DNA of 64,000 bases. Source: an uncultured Flavobacteriaceae bacterium. GTDB lineage: Bacteria > Bacteroidota > Bacteroidia > Flavobacteriales > Flavobacteriaceae. The notes under the pieces are model-generated. The model searched no databases. It saw nothing but the letters and a program-made list of their open reading frames with translations, and was not told the origin of the DNA. Below, in pieces: positions 43,932-53,742 of this stretch. The DNA is taken from assembly GCA_937929935.1 (NCBI GenBank), contig CALFUL010000004.1:124001-188000 (forward strand). Direction: 5' to 3'. The position numbers were made by a program, and so were the translations under genes. Each line of letters opens with the position of its first letter. Position 1 is the stretch's first letter.

Positions 43932-44204
43932 TTAGTTTACTGCTTTACCTAAATCAGTACCAGCTTTAAACTTAACTACATTTTTAGCTGCAATTTGGAT
44001 AGTTTTTCCAGTTGAAGGGTTTCTTCCTTCTCTTGCGTTTCTTCTATTTACAGACCAAGATCCGAAACCTACTAAAGAAACTCTTCCACCTTTTTTAAGA
44101 GAACCTTCAACGTTTCCTAAAAAAGACTCTAAAGATTTCTTTGCTGCTGCTTTTGTGATGCCTGCATCTGCTGCCATTGCATCGATTAATTCTGTTTTGT
44201 TCAT
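43932..44204 (-). CDS. HU family DNA-binding protein
   Basis: MNKTELIDAMAADAGITKAAAKKSLES, GFGSWSVNRRNAREGRNPSTGKTIQI. Confidence 0.97.
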   Translation of the reverse strand: MNKTELIDAMAADAGITKAAAKKSLESFLGNVEGSLKKGGRVSLVGFGSWSVNRRNAREGRNPSTGKTIQIAAKNVVKFKAGTDLGKAVN

Positions 44205-44380
44205 AATTTGAATATATTAATTGTTGTTAAAAAGTATTTAAACTCATAACAAATTTATAAGCATTTAGACGTAACACAAGTAAAAGCGCTTGAAATACCC
44301 GTTTTTGTTGATAACTCAGGGTGTTTGTTGATAAAGTAGGTCATTTTAACAGTTTCTTGAAGCCCAATAAACATGGGACT

Positions 44381-45328
44381 TTAGCCCATTTTAGCCTTTT
44401 CTTCCAATTTTAGACCATTTAATACCTCAATAGTTTTCATTTTTCGCTTGCCTTGCAGCTGTATTTCTAGCAAGTTTATGAACCCATTTTGAACGGCAAC
44501 TTTCATTTCTTTTTTTGTAAAAATGATATCTCCGTTTTTAAATTCATGTTCAGTAAGCTCTTTACTTACCTTATATATTTTAACCAATGTTTTCGTGTCC
44601 TTATTATATAAGGTAGTCCATGAACCAGGGTAGGGGCTTAGACCTCGAATTTGATTGTAAATAGTATCAATAGATTTATTCCAATCAATTTCACAAGTTT
44701 CTTTATGAATTTTATAGGCTGATTTTAATTGGGTATGCTCTTTTTGTTTTTGGGTTGTTATTTCTTCTGTTGTAATTTGGTTGACAGTTTCAATCACTAG
44801 CGTGCTTCCTAGGTGCATTAATTTATCATGTAGGCTTCCGGCATCTTCATCATTCTCAATAGCTATTTTTTTCTGAAGGATGATTTCACCAGTATCAATT
44901 TTCTCATCAATAAAAAACGTGGTCACACCTGTTTCTTTTTCCCCATTAATCAATGCCCAATTAATTGGTGCCGCACCGCGGTAATTAGGAAGTAATGAAG
45001 CATGCAAGTTAAAGGTGCCAAATTCAGGCATTTTCCAAACGGCCTCAGGTAGCATTCTAAAAGCAACTACAATCTGTACATTGGCCTTTAGTGATTTGAG
45101 TTCTTCTAAAAAATCAACATTCTTTAAATTGGTAGGCTGTAGCACTTTTAAATCATTTTCAATGGCAAATGTTTTAACGGCTGATTGACGTAGCTTTTGA
45201 CCTCGACCAGCGGGTCTATCAGGTGCCGTAATCACACCAACCACTTTATATTTGGCTTCGAGTACAGCAGCCAAACTTGCCACGGCAAAATCAGGTGTAC
45301 CCATAAATACAATGCGTATATCTCTCAT
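44381..45328 (-). CDS. fmt: methionyl-tRNA formyltransferase
   Basis: RIVFMGTPDFAVASL, FNLHASLLPNYRGAAPINWALINGEKETGVT. Confidence 0.97.
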   Translation of the reverse strand: MRDIRIVFMGTPDFAVASLAAVLEAKYKVVGVITAPDRPAGRGQKLRQSAVKTFAIENDLKVLQPTNLKNVDFLEELKSLKANVQIVVAFRMLPEAVWKMPEFGTFNLHASLLPNYRGAAPINWALINGEKETGVTTFFIDEKIDTGEIILQKKIAIENDEDAGSLHDKLMHLGSTLVIETVNQITTEEITTQKQKEHTQLKSAYKIHKETCEIDWNKSIDTIYNQIRGLSPYPGSWTTLYNKDTKTLVKIYKVSKELTEHEFKNGDIIFTKKEMKVAVQNGFINLLEIQLQGKRKMKTIEVLNGLKLEEKAKMG

Positions 45329-47220
45329 GTTAATTCATATTCATTTAAATCATTAATACGTACTTTCTCATCTTCAAGTAATTGCTGAATTACCTCTAGA
45401 ATTTCATTTTCTTTATATGATACTGCTGCGATTAATTCTCTTGATGATTTATTTCCTTTTTTTAATAACGTTAAAAGCGCTATTTCAATAGTTTCTTGAG
45501 GCGTAATACTATTGTTTTCTTGCATGCAAATATCACAAATTCCGCATTCTTCTTGAACTTGCTCACCAAAGTATTCTAAAATAACTTTATTTCTACAAAT
45601 GGTTTTATTCTTGACATACGCTAACATATCTTCAATTTTGTCTTTTTTTAGCTGGTGTCTTTCTTTAACTTTTTTGGCAAATATATTAATGGTAACATCA
45701 TCTTCTCTAGGTACTAAAAAAGTGATATCTAAATCATTATGCTTTGCTTCAAATTTGATGATTTCATCTTTTTGAAGTTGCTTTAAAACTTGTATAACCT
45801 TTGACTCTGAACTGTTTACCTTTTTTGCTATTAAAGCGAGATTTACTTTAGTTTCAAAATCAAAAATTCCGCCATAGGTTCTCAATACAGTTTGCGCAAT
45901 AGGTACTAAATTTTGATTTTTCTCAAAATAATTAAATAACTGATCTTTTGTTGTTAGAAATTGCACCGTTGATTTTCTAGAAAAATTTTCACTTAATGCA
46001 ATCACTGAATTTTGATCTAAAATTCGCAGCGCATTGTAGGTAAGCATTGCATTTAACTTATAGATAGAACAAAAGGCATCAAAATTATATTGAAATTTTT
46101 CTTCATGCCCAGCACCGTATGGTATTTGAAAGTAATTGTTCAGTTTATTGTATACCAATTTCAAATATGCCGTATCAGGTAAAACACTCAAAAATTGTTT
46201 TTTCAACCTATTAATATCAGCGGCATTTGTTAATAAAATTGCCTTAGCGGGTTGCCCATCTCTACCTGCGCGACCTGCTTCTTGAAAGTAATTTTCAATA
46301 CAATCAGGAATTTGATAGTGAACCACTAGTTCAACATCAGCTTTGTCAATACCCATGCCAAAGGCACTCGTGGCCACCATAATTTGTATGTTGTTATTGA
46401 GCCAAGATTGCAATTTTTTTTGTTTTTCAGCTTTTGAAATTCCGCCGTGAAAATAGGTTGCTGAGATTCCGTTTGCATTCATATATTGAGCAACTTCTTG
46501 TGTGAGTCTTCGGGTGCGAGCATACACAATAACACTCTTTTTAATAGTTGCGCAAAGAAGTTTTAGGCGATACCTTTTATCTTCTTCCCAATAAACCTGC
46601 AATGCAATGTTTTTTCTAGCAAAAGAATCTTTTACTATAAGCGGATTTATAAACTTGAGGCAATCAACAATATCTTTACTTACCTGTAAAGTTGCGGTTG
46701 CGGTTAAGGCGATTACGGGCGTTTCAGGTAAGAAAGATCGTAATTTAGCACAGGTTAAATATGCAGGTCTGAAATCATGACCCCATTGTGATATGCAATG
46801 CGCTTCATCAACCGCAATGAGGTTGACATTCATTTGTTGTATGCGCTGCTGTACTATTTCTTGTTGCAAACGCTCAGGTGAGAGGTACAAGAATTTATAA
46901 TTGCCAAACACGCAATTATCTAAAAGATCATTCACTTCTGAAGCAGGAATTCCGCCTGTCAATGCGATAGCTTTAATGCCTTTTTCTTTAAGGCTATCCA
47001 CTTGATTTTGAATGAGGGCAATTAAAGGGGAAACAACAATGCAAATTCCTTCTTTTACCATTGCTGGCACTTGAAAACAAACGGATTTTCCGCCACCAGT
47101 TGGCAATAAAGCTAACACATCTTTTTCTTCTAAAATCGCAGTGATAATGCGTTCTTGAGAACTTTTAAAATGTTGGTGCCCCCAGTATTTTAATAGGATG
47201 TCTTTTGGGGTCTGACTCAC
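45325..47220 (-). CDS. recQ: RecQ family ATP-dependent DNA helicase
   Basis: LLPTGGGKSVCFQVPA, AVDEAHCISQWGHDFRPAY, YFQEAGRAGRDGQPA. Confidence 0.95.
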   Translation of the reverse strand: MSQTPKDILLKYWGHQHFKSSQERIITAILEEKDVLALLPTGGGKSVCFQVPAMVKEGICIVVSPLIALIQNQVDSLKEKGIKAIALTGGIPASEVNDLLDNCVFGNYKFLYLSPERLQQEIVQQRIQQMNVNLIAVDEAHCISQWGHDFRPAYLTCAKLRSFLPETPVIALTATATLQVSKDIVDCLKFINPLIVKDSFARKNIALQVYWEEDKRYRLKLLCATIKKSVIVYARTRRLTQEVAQYMNANGISATYFHGGISKAEKQKKLQSWLNNNIQIMVATSAFGMGIDKADVELVVHYQIPDCIENYFQEAGRAGRDGQPAKAILLTNAADINRLKKQFLSVLPDTAYLKLVYNKLNNYFQIPYGAGHEEKFQYNFDAFCSIYKLNAMLTYNALRILDQNSVIALSENFSRKSTVQFLTTKDQLFNYFEKNQNLVPIAQTVLRTYGGIFDFETKVNLALIAKKVNSSESKVIQVLKQLQKDEIIKFEAKHNDLDITFLVPREDDVTINIFAKKVKERHQLKKDKIEDMLAYVKNKTICRNKVILEYFGEQVQEECGICDICMQENNSITPQETIEIALLTLLKKGNKSSRELIAAVSYKENEILEVIQQLLEDEKVRINDLNEYELT

Positions 47221-47783
47221 ATTGTGTCTTTTAAATAAGATTCTAAAAATGCAACGCGATTTTTGACTGATTCTTTCGGAACAAGAATGACCTCATACCC
47301 AAACTTCTCATATGTATGTACAAGACTGTTGTGCACTTTTAGGCCTTCTTCATAGGTTTCAAAACGTTCACTATCGCTTATAAAAATATCAGTCCATGGG
47401 GGCATGATAAAAACAGCATCATACTTAGTGTCTTCTGCATGTGCTATAAAGTCTTGACTGTATTCTTGATCAAAGCAATACATATAAGCGAGCACATCAT
47501 GAACACCGCGATCAAAGAAAACTAATGCTTTATTAGAATTCAATGCCGTCTGGTATTGCATTAATCGTGCATCAAGCACTTTTTGATTAAAGGCCATGGG
47601 GTCTTCAACAGAAACAATGGGGTTGGTTTTGAAATCTTTTAAATCGTTTTTTTCTTGTTCTATTGATGTGAAACTTCTAATCACTTCATGAAGACATGAA
47701 TGCCCTTTTTTTTCTAGCGCATTAATGACCGATGTTTTTCCGGTACTGGGGCCACCAGTGATGACAATTTTTTTGGTATTCAA
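47217..47783 (-). CDS. AAA family ATPase / NadR-type P-loop kinase
   Basis: IVITGGPSTGKTSVINALEKKGHSCLHEVIRSF, LVFFDRGVHDVLAYM. Confidence 0.85.
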   Translation of the reverse strand: MNTKKIVITGGPSTGKTSVINALEKKGHSCLHEVIRSFTSIEQEKNDLKDFKTNPIVSVEDPMAFNQKVLDARLMQYQTALNSNKALVFFDRGVHDVLAYMYCFDQEYSQDFIAHAEDTKYDAVFIMPPWTDIFISDSERFETYEEGLKVHNSLVHTYEKFGYEVILVPKESVKNRVAFLESYLKDTM

Positions 47784-47847
47784 AGTGTATCCTTATAGGC
47801 ACAAAAGTAAACAAACACTGAGGATAAAAAAATCAATACTGAAGTCA

Positions 47848-47855
47848 TATCTTTG
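47848..47855 (+). promoter_or_regulatory. putative -7 element TAtcTTTG upstream of the DUF493 gene
   Basis: TATCTTTGC 17 nt before ATG. Confidence 0.45.
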
Positions 47856-47872
47856 CTAAAAATTTTGCTTTT

Positions 47873-48160
47873 ATGAACGCAAACAAATCCGAAGAATTTT
47901 ATAAAAAATTAAAAGGTCAGCTTTTAGATACCTCAAAATGGCCGTCAGATTATCTTTATAAATTTATAGTACCTACGGATGAGAATAAAATAAAAGCGAT
48001 AGAAGAAATCTTCAATAATACGGGCGCTGTAGTAGAAACACGTCAATCAAAAAAGGGAACCTATACCAGTATTTCAGTTACGGTAAACTTAAAAAACCCC
48101 GATGCAGTTATTGAAAAATACAAAGCCGTGGGTCTTATTGAAGGTGTAATCGCTTTATAA
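47873..48160 (+). CDS. DUF493 family protein
   Basis: 95 aa, WPSDYLYKFIVPTDENKIKAIEEIF...SKKGTYTSISVTVNLKNPDAVIEKYKAV. Confidence 0.88.
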   Translation: MNANKSEEFYKKLKGQLLDTSKWPSDYLYKFIVPTDENKIKAIEEIFNNTGAVVETRQSKKGTYTSISVTVNLKNPDAVIEKYKAVGLIEGVIAL

Positions 48161-48176
48161 AATAGTTATTGTGGCA

Positions 48177-48184
48177 TAATTTTG
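48177..48184 (+). promoter_or_regulatory. putative -7 element TAatTTTG upstream of the DUF4290 gene
   Basis: gcataattttgc. Confidence 0.4.
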
Positions 48185-48244
48185 CTAATTTGCCAGCGTT
48201 ATAAGAACACTTCCTTTCATTTAGATACCTAACATTTTTTTACT

Positions 48245-48901
48245 TTGGAAACAGTTGAACAATTAGAATACAATACCGAACGTCCGCATTTAATAATTCC
48301 TGAATATGGGCGTCATTTTCAAAAAATGGTTAATCATGCCGTTTCAATTGAAGATCGTGAAGAGCGTAATAAAATTGCCAATTCGATCATTAGCGTGATG
48401 GGTAATTTACAACCTCATTTAAGAGATGTACCCGATTTTCAGCATAAGCTTTGGGATCAATTGTTTATCATGTCTGATTTTAAATTAGATGTTGATTCGC
48501 CGTTTCCGATTACTTCAAAAGAAGAATTAAGACAGCGGCCAGAACCATTAGAATATCCTCAAAATCATCCTAAATACAGATTTTATGGTAACAACATCAA
48601 ACGTATGATTGATGTAGCTGTAAGTTGGGATAAAGGCGATATGCGTGACGGTCTCGAATACGCAATCGCAAATCACATGAAGAAATGTTATTTGAATTGG
48701 AACAAAGATACGGTTGATGATACTGCTATTTTTAAACATTTAAATGAGTTAAGTGACGGGCAGATTAATTTAGATGCTGAAATCGAAACACTTACAGATA
48801 GCGGTCAATTTTTGAAAAATAGAGTTGCTAAAACACCAAAATATACTTCGAGCAAGAAAAACCACAGAAATAATAACAATCGCGGCAAAAAACGCTATTA
48901 A
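48245..48901 (+). CDS. DUF4290 domain-containing protein
   Basis: LEYNTERPHLIIPEYGRHFQKMVNHAVSIEDREERNKIANSII. Confidence 0.9.
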   Translation: METVEQLEYNTERPHLIIPEYGRHFQKMVNHAVSIEDREERNKIANSIISVMGNLQPHLRDVPDFQHKLWDQLFIMSDFKLDVDSPFPITSKEELRQRPEPLEYPQNHPKYRFYGNNIKRMIDVAVSWDKGDMRDGLEYAIANHMKKCYLNWNKDTVDDTAIFKHLNELSDGQINLDAEIETLTDSGQFLKNRVAKTPKYTSSKKNHRNNNNRGKKRY

Positions 48902-48915
48902 ACTCTTCTCATTAC

Positions 48916-50226
48916 ATGGGTACTTTCAAAATAGAAGGCGGTCATAAACTTTCTGGGGATATTACTCCTCAGGGTGCCAAAAATGAAGCCTTACAAATTC
49001 TTTGCGCAGTTTTACTAACTGCTGAAAAAGTAACAATCAATAACATACCAGATATCATTGATGTCAATAAGCTGATTCAGCTTTTGAGAGATTTAGGGGT
49101 TAAGGTTGAAAAACTAGGCAAAGGCAGCTATAGTTTTGAGGCCAACAATGTTGATTTAGAATACTTGCAATCAGCTCAATTTAAAAAGGATGGAAGCGGA
49201 CTCAGAGGTTCAATAATGCTTGTAGGGCCTTTATTAGCCAGATTTGGAAAAGGATATATTCCGAAACCAGGAGGCGATAAAATTGGAAGACGTAGACTAG
49301 ATACCCACTTTGAAGGTTTTATCAAGCTAGGTGCTAATTTTAGATATAATAAAGAAGAATATTTTTATGGTGTTGAAGCTGAAAAATTAACAGGTACGTA
49401 CATGTTACTTGATGAAGCTTCAGTGACGGGTACCGCCAATATTGTTATGGCAGCTGTACTTGCAGAAGGTACTACTACCATTTATAATGCTGCCTGCGAA
49501 CCTTATTTACAACAACTGTGTAAGATGTTGAATAGAATGGGCGCAAAAATTTCTGGCGTAGGATCAAACCTTTTAACTATTGAAGGGGTTGATGAGTTAG
49601 GTGGCACCGAGCATAGAATGTTACCTGATATGATTGAAATTGGTAGTTGGATCGGCCTTGCGGCAATGACGCAAAGTGAGCTGACTATTAAAAATGTAAG
49701 TTGGGATGATTTAGGTCAGATACCTGCGGTATTCAGAAAATTAGGAATTCAATTGGAACGTAAAGGCGATGATATTTATATTCCTGCTCATACTGACGGA
49801 TACGAAATTCAGAATTACATTGACGGTTCTATTTTAACTATTGCTGATGCACCTTGGCCAGGTATGACACCTGATTTATTGAGTATCATTTTGGTCATGG
49901 CAACACAGGCTAGGGGCGAAGTAGTGATTCATCAAAAGATGTTTGAAAGCCGTTTATTCTTTGTTGACAAACTTTTAGATATGGGGGCGAAGATTATTCT
50001 TTGTGATCCACATAGAGCTACCGTTATCGGACACGATTTTAAATCAACCTTAAAGGCAACGACTATGACATCACCTGACATTAGAGCAGGGGTATCATTA
50101 TTAATTGCGGCGCTTTCTGCAAAAGGCACGTCAACTATTCATAATATTGAACAAATTGATCGTGGGTATGAAGATATCGAGCAACGTTTAAAGGCAATTG
50201 GCGCAAAAATCGAGCGTATTGCTTAA
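48916..50226 (+). CDS. murA: UDP-N-acetylglucosamine 1-carboxyvinyltransferase
   Basis: FKIEGGHKLSGDITPQGAKNEALQILCAVLLT... YIPKPGGDKIGRRRLDTHFEGF. Confidence 0.96.
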   Translation: MGTFKIEGGHKLSGDITPQGAKNEALQILCAVLLTAEKVTINNIPDIIDVNKLIQLLRDLGVKVEKLGKGSYSFEANNVDLEYLQSAQFKKDGSGLRGSIMLVGPLLARFGKGYIPKPGGDKIGRRRLDTHFEGFIKLGANFRYNKEEYFYGVEAEKLTGTYMLLDEASVTGTANIVMAAVLAEGTTTIYNAACEPYLQQLCKMLNRMGAKISGVGSNLLTIEGVDELGGTEHRMLPDMIEIGSWIGLAAMTQSELTIKNVSWDDLGQIPAVFRKLGIQLERKGDDIYIPAHTDGYEIQNYIDGSILTIADAPWPGMTPDLLSIILVMATQARGEVVIHQKMFESRLFFVDKLLDMGAKIILCDPHRATVIGHDFKSTLKATTMTSPDIRAGVSLLIAALSAKGTSTIHNIEQIDRGYEDIEQRLKAIGAKIERIA

Positions 50227-50241
50227 AACAGGGTTGCTTTA

Positions 50242-50619
50242 TTAAGCTTTGACGGTTCTTAAAATTTTTTCCATTTTTCGACCCTTAGCCAATTCATCAA
50301 TGAGCTTTTCCATTTGGCGACATTCTTTGTAGACTTTAAATTCATCAGGAATTTCTTCAATGCGATACCCACAAACAACGCCTTTAATCATGGTTGCATT
50401 TGGGTGTAGTTTTGCTCGCTCAAAAAAGGTTTCAAAAGTTACCTTTTCTTCAATAAGAGAATTCAAGGTTTTTTCATCAAAACCTGTAAGCCATTCTAGC
50501 ACTTGGTTGAGTTCTTCTTTGGTTCTGCCGTTCTTTACCAATCTATTCAAGTAAAGCGGATAAATAGAAGCAAATATCATTTTTGCAACTTTTTCGTTTT
50601 TCTCAGCAGTAACTTTCAT
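50242..50619 (-). CDS. DUF2200 family protein
   Basis: VAKMIFASIYPLYLNRLVKNGRTKEELNQVLEWLTGFDEKTLNSLIEEKVTFETFF. Confidence 0.85.
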   Translation of the reverse strand: MKVTAEKNEKVAKMIFASIYPLYLNRLVKNGRTKEELNQVLEWLTGFDEKTLNSLIEEKVTFETFFERAKLHPNATMIKGVVCGYRIEEIPDEFKVYKECRQMEKLIDELAKGRKMEKILRTVKA

Positions 50620-50785
50620 GGTTTTAATTTAGGTCTATTTGAATTGATTTACAAGAATCAAGTTTATTGGTACTTTATATATCTGGGTGGTTGTATGTCA
50701 TTAAGTCTTATCATTAATGAAATCATTTTCTTGACTATGTACTGCGTATGTGCATGCTGTGAAAAGAAAAAGTTTCATATAAAGT

Positions 50786-51274
50786 TTAATTATTTTCAAT
50801 CAAATCGCTTATGGTTTGTTCAGTTAGTTCAAATCCTTTTTGTTGCGGCCATCCTTCCCAAACCACAACACCATCAGGGTTGATGATTACGCAATGCGGA
50901 ATACCACTAACTTCAAACATTTTCATTAGATTTCTTTCAGTATCAATGGCACTGTAATATTCCATTACGGGTCGCTTCATACTTTTGACCTTAGCTTTAG
51001 ATTCAGCACTAAGCCCAATGATAACTAAATTCTCTTTGAATTTATGATGAAATTCATTCAATTCAGGAATTGCATTTTTACACGGTTTACACCAAGTTGC
51101 CCAAAAGTCAATTAAAACGAATTTTCCATTTGTATCCGGTTTATCAGTTAACCATTCTCCCATCACAAGTTCGGGTGCCTTTTGGTTTAGAAATGATTTT
51201 GCCCATAATTTTTTCTCCTGAGCATTGATGTTAGTTAGTGACAGCAGTGTTAGTAAAACAATTAGTTTCTTCAT
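50786..51274 (-). CDS. TlpA-like thioredoxin-fold protein
   Basis: FVLIDFWATWCKPCKNAIPELNEFH, GIPHCVIINPDG. Confidence 0.92.
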   Translation of the reverse strand: MKKLIVLLTLLSLTNINAQEKKLWAKSFLNQKAPELVMGEWLTDKPDTNGKFVLIDFWATWCKPCKNAIPELNEFHHKFKENLVIIGLSAESKAKVKSMKRPVMEYYSAIDTERNLMKMFEVSGIPHCVIINPDGVVVWEGWPQQKGFELTEQTISDLIENN

Positions 51275-51284
51275 CCTTAGTTCT

Positions 51285-51932
51285 TTATTCGTATTTATTT
51301 AGTAATCCGAAGTCAAAGGGAGTCCATAAACAAGACTTTAATCCGCTTACTTTAAATGCATCATTTGCCCAGCTATTGCATGTTTTGAAACAAGAATAAC
51401 TTCCTTTTGATTTATAAAAATCATCAATTGATGAGTATCCTTGATTTTCAAGTATTATTTTTTTTCCGTCTTTATTAATTTTAAAGGTGTTCAGCAAATA
51501 GCTATTTAGTGACTGTAATTCAGATGCATTGACTTTTATTTCGACCCAATCTGAAGGTTTTTGTTGGTATCGTGTTACGTGTAATAAGGTTGTGCTTTTT
51601 AAAAACATTGCTTTAAACGCATTGTTAAAAGTCAAATCGTTCCAAGTAGGTGTATTGATGTAAAAATTTTCATCGCCCCAACCAAAAGCCAAATATCGCT
51701 CATTGGGGTAGTGCTTAATATCAGCTAAGACTAAGTTATCGATATCTTTTATTGGAATGATAATATCTAAATGAACCCCATTGGTGTTTAAAAAGATTAT
51801 TTTGGCAGCATTTTCATTGCCAGCTGTATTATTTACTGTAATTGAAGATAGGAGCAAAGAAATAATGATATAGGCTACAGGAAGTAGTGAAATAATTAAA
51901 ATCCATTTCATAATTTTCTTTCCAATTTTCAT
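51285..51932 (-). CDS. TIGR02117/DUF2459 family protein
   Basis: FLNTNGVHLDIIIPI, YLAFGWGDENFYINTPTWNDLTF, CFKTCNSWANDAFKVSGLKSCLWTPFDFGL. Confidence 0.85.
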   Translation of the reverse strand: MKIGKKIMKWILIISLLPVAYIIISLLLSSITVNNTAGNENAAKIIFLNTNGVHLDIIIPIKDIDNLVLADIKHYPNERYLAFGWGDENFYINTPTWNDLTFNNAFKAMFLKSTTLLHVTRYQQKPSDWVEIKVNASELQSLNSYLLNTFKINKDGKKIILENQGYSSIDDFYKSKGSYSCFKTCNSWANDAFKVSGLKSCLWTPFDFGLLNKYE

Positions 51933-51966
51933 GAAGGTACATCCTTAATGATTCGAGCGTTTATTT

Positions 51967-52875
51967 TTAAAAATAAGAACTCATCTTTTCACCTAAAGAA
52001 TCTATCGCTCTTATTTTTACATTCTTAAAATATATTTCTGCGGCTTCAGTTTGTAATTGAATTTTTCCTTTAGTTAAAGGTACAAATTCATTGTTTTCAT
52101 TGAGGTAGCGAGAGTTTTTTAAAATCATAACCACCTCGCCGTTAACCACATGCAAGCTCTTGTCTTGAAAACAATATAAGTCTAAGGTGTTCCATTCTCC
52201 TTCTGGTTTTTCATTGTTATTACTTCGCAAACAATATTTACCAGCTTCGCCTTCTTCTCCAAAACTCAAGAAATCTTGACTTTCATGTGCCATAGGGTTT
52301 AAGCCAGATTCTGAGGCATATGCCCTAATATCTATTGCTGAGGTAGCCTGGCTCCAGAAATCACCGGTATGCGCCTCCATAATTTGAAACTCTTGTGACA
52401 TCATCCAAGAACGCCAATACTCTACTCCAAATTCTCCGATAGAATGATAGAGTATACCAGAATCTTTCATCTTATCTATTCTTGGTACCCATTTTTTATC
52501 GCCCCATTTATACTGTAATTGAAAATGATAATTTTCATATTCCTTTTTAGTAGCCAGCGATCCGTAATATTCTCCGGTTACTTTAATCAGTAATTCATCA
52601 TTCTCTTTTATGGTGGTAAAAATATGATACCCCGGTTTGTTTAAACCTATGGGTTCTATAGCAGTGCCAGTTGAATCAGTAGGCGGGGTGCCATCATAAT
52701 CAACTTGGTGTTTGAAACTTAAGTAAGTATCCCAGCTGGTAAGTTCATCATCAATTAAATTCTGCCATTGAGATGTTGTTGCGCTTTTTTCATCATTCTT
52801 ATTCATAGTACATGAATACTGAACTAAAGTTGTTAAAATTAAGCTAAAGCATAGCACTAGTTTGTTGGTGTTCAT
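51967..52875 (-). CDS. 3-keto-disaccharide hydrolase / DUF1080 domain lipoprotein
   Basis: LIDDELTSWDTYLSFKH, ENYHFQLQYKWGDKKW, DSGILYHSIGEFG, EWNTLDLYCFQDKSLHVVNGEVVMIL; start at MNTNKLVLCF. Confidence 0.87.
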   Translation of the reverse strand: MNTNKLVLCFSLILTTLVQYSCTMNKNDEKSATTSQWQNLIDDELTSWDTYLSFKHQVDYDGTPPTDSTGTAIEPIGLNKPGYHIFTTIKENDELLIKVTGEYYGSLATKKEYENYHFQLQYKWGDKKWVPRIDKMKDSGILYHSIGEFGVEYWRSWMMSQEFQIMEAHTGDFWSQATSAIDIRAYASESGLNPMAHESQDFLSFGEEGEAGKYCLRSNNNEKPEGEWNTLDLYCFQDKSLHVVNGEVVMILKNSRYLNENNEFVPLTKGKIQLQTEAAEIYFKNVKIRAIDSLGEKMSSYF

Positions 52876-52911
52876 ATTGTTTTTTTTATTGTTTAAAGCA
52901 ACCCCGACGCT

Positions 52912-53005
52912 TTGGGGCCAAAGAATTAGCGACTTCATAAAAATACGCAAACGCTGCGAATAATCACCTTAGCCCCGCATTACGTTTAGCATTGTTATCT
53001 TTAGT
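52912..53005. repeat. Cassette-spacer element A (right part)
   Basis: ccaaagaattagcgact + 51-bp core at 52935-52985 near-identical to 54481-54531, then ...gcattgttatctttAGTGCTTTTT before the 3' end of the HTH gene. Confidence 0.7.
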
Positions 53006-53010
53006 GCTTT

Positions 53011-53343
53011 TTACGCAACCTTGAATTCTGCGTCATTCATCTGTACGCTAAACTTAATGTTTGCTTTTAGTGCATTAAACACCTTTAAAATCGTTTCAAT
53101 TGTAACATTTTTAGCGCTCCGTTCCAATTTCGATAATTGAGATTTTTGAACACCAATTAATTCCCCAAGTTGTTCTTGAGTCAATTTTCGTTCTTTTCGA
53201 ACTGACTTTATCATTTCTCCAAGAACTTCCATTCGCAAATCAAACTCGTACTTGTCCCTTTCTTCCGTTCCGACTTTTCCGATATCCTTGTCCTTCATTT
53301 GGTCAAGGGTCATCATCTTCATTTTTTTCTTTTTTGTATCCAT
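53011..53343 (-). CDS. XRE/HigA-like antitoxin (orphan)
   Basis: 110 aa, HTH IKSVRKERKLTQEQLGELIGVQKSQLSKLERSAKNVTIETILKVFNAL. Confidence 0.85.
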   Translation of the reverse strand: MDTKKKKMKMMTLDQMKDKDIGKVGTEERDKYEFDLRMEVLGEMIKSVRKERKLTQEQLGELIGVQKSQLSKLERSAKNVTIETILKVFNALKANIKFSVQMNDAEFKVA

Positions 53344-53354
53344 AACCTTGTTTT

Positions 53355-53420
53355 TTATTGTTCGAAATATTCTGTTCGAATTTGTTTTGCTTTCTCTATT
53401 TCAGCTTTTGGAACTGTAAC
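53355..53420 (-). pseudogene. C-terminal remnant of a HigB-like toxin
   Basis: Minus strand directly upstream of the antitoxin: VTVPKAEIEKAKQIRTEYFEQ*; matches the usual HigB (RelE/Gp49-like) C-terminus; frame broken at about 53421. Confidence 0.7.
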
Positions 53421-53646
53421 TCAGTTTATGGGTATGCGTAAGATCAATACAATCGGACTCAAACAGGCCAACAAAGTGATGCACCTTTCTGCAATAGCTT
53501 ACAACCTTAAAAAGTATCTCAAATTTGAACAAAAACGTTCAAAAAGTGAGCAAGGAAAGCTTGCCTTTACACAATTTGTAAAAAGTGTAGTTCAAGACCT
53601 CTTTTTAGTGTTTCTAAGACCTCAAAAACTAACCTTTCAATACTAA
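53421..53646 (+). pseudogene. C-terminal remnant of an IS1182-like transposase
   Basis: MGMRKINTIGLKQANKVMHLSAIAYNLKKYLKFEQKRSKSEQGKLAFTQFVKSVVQDLFLVFLRPQKLTFQY*; rest of transposase absent. Confidence 0.75.
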
Positions 53647-53659
53647 GATAATCATAAAA

Positions 53660-53678
53660 AAGCCTCTTAAAGAGGCTT
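53660..53678 (+). terminator. terminator of the transposase remnant
   Basis: aagcctct-taa-agaggctt. Confidence 0.65.
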
Positions 53679-53684
53679 ATATTG

Positions 53685-53712
53685 AACCCTTTTATTCAGA
53701 ATAAAAGGTTTG
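53685..53712. repeat. inverted repeat
   Basis: aacccttttatt-cag-aataaaaggttt. Confidence 0.7.
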
Positions 53713-53741
53713 TACCACGGATACCGGTGTTGTGTGCAGTT
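53713..53741. repeat. Cassette-spacer element B1 (right end only)
   Basis: ccacggataccggTGTTGTgtgcagttttt directly before the 3' end of the ParE-like gene. Confidence 0.5.
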
Positions 53742-53742
53742 T

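Noticed and set aside
45325-47783. RecQ + AAA ATPase as a defence island
   Set aside because: RecQ is the housekeeping type in an operon overlapping fmt by 4 nt, and the ATPase is NadR-like; no defence partners.
50503-50883. 126-aa plus-strand ORF
   Set aside because: Lies antisense over the DUF2200 and TlpA genes; no family resemblance.
53299-53646. 115-aa complete plus-strand gene
   Set aside because: The first ~40 residues are antisense to the antitoxin/toxin remnant; only the C-terminal ~72 aa is transposase.
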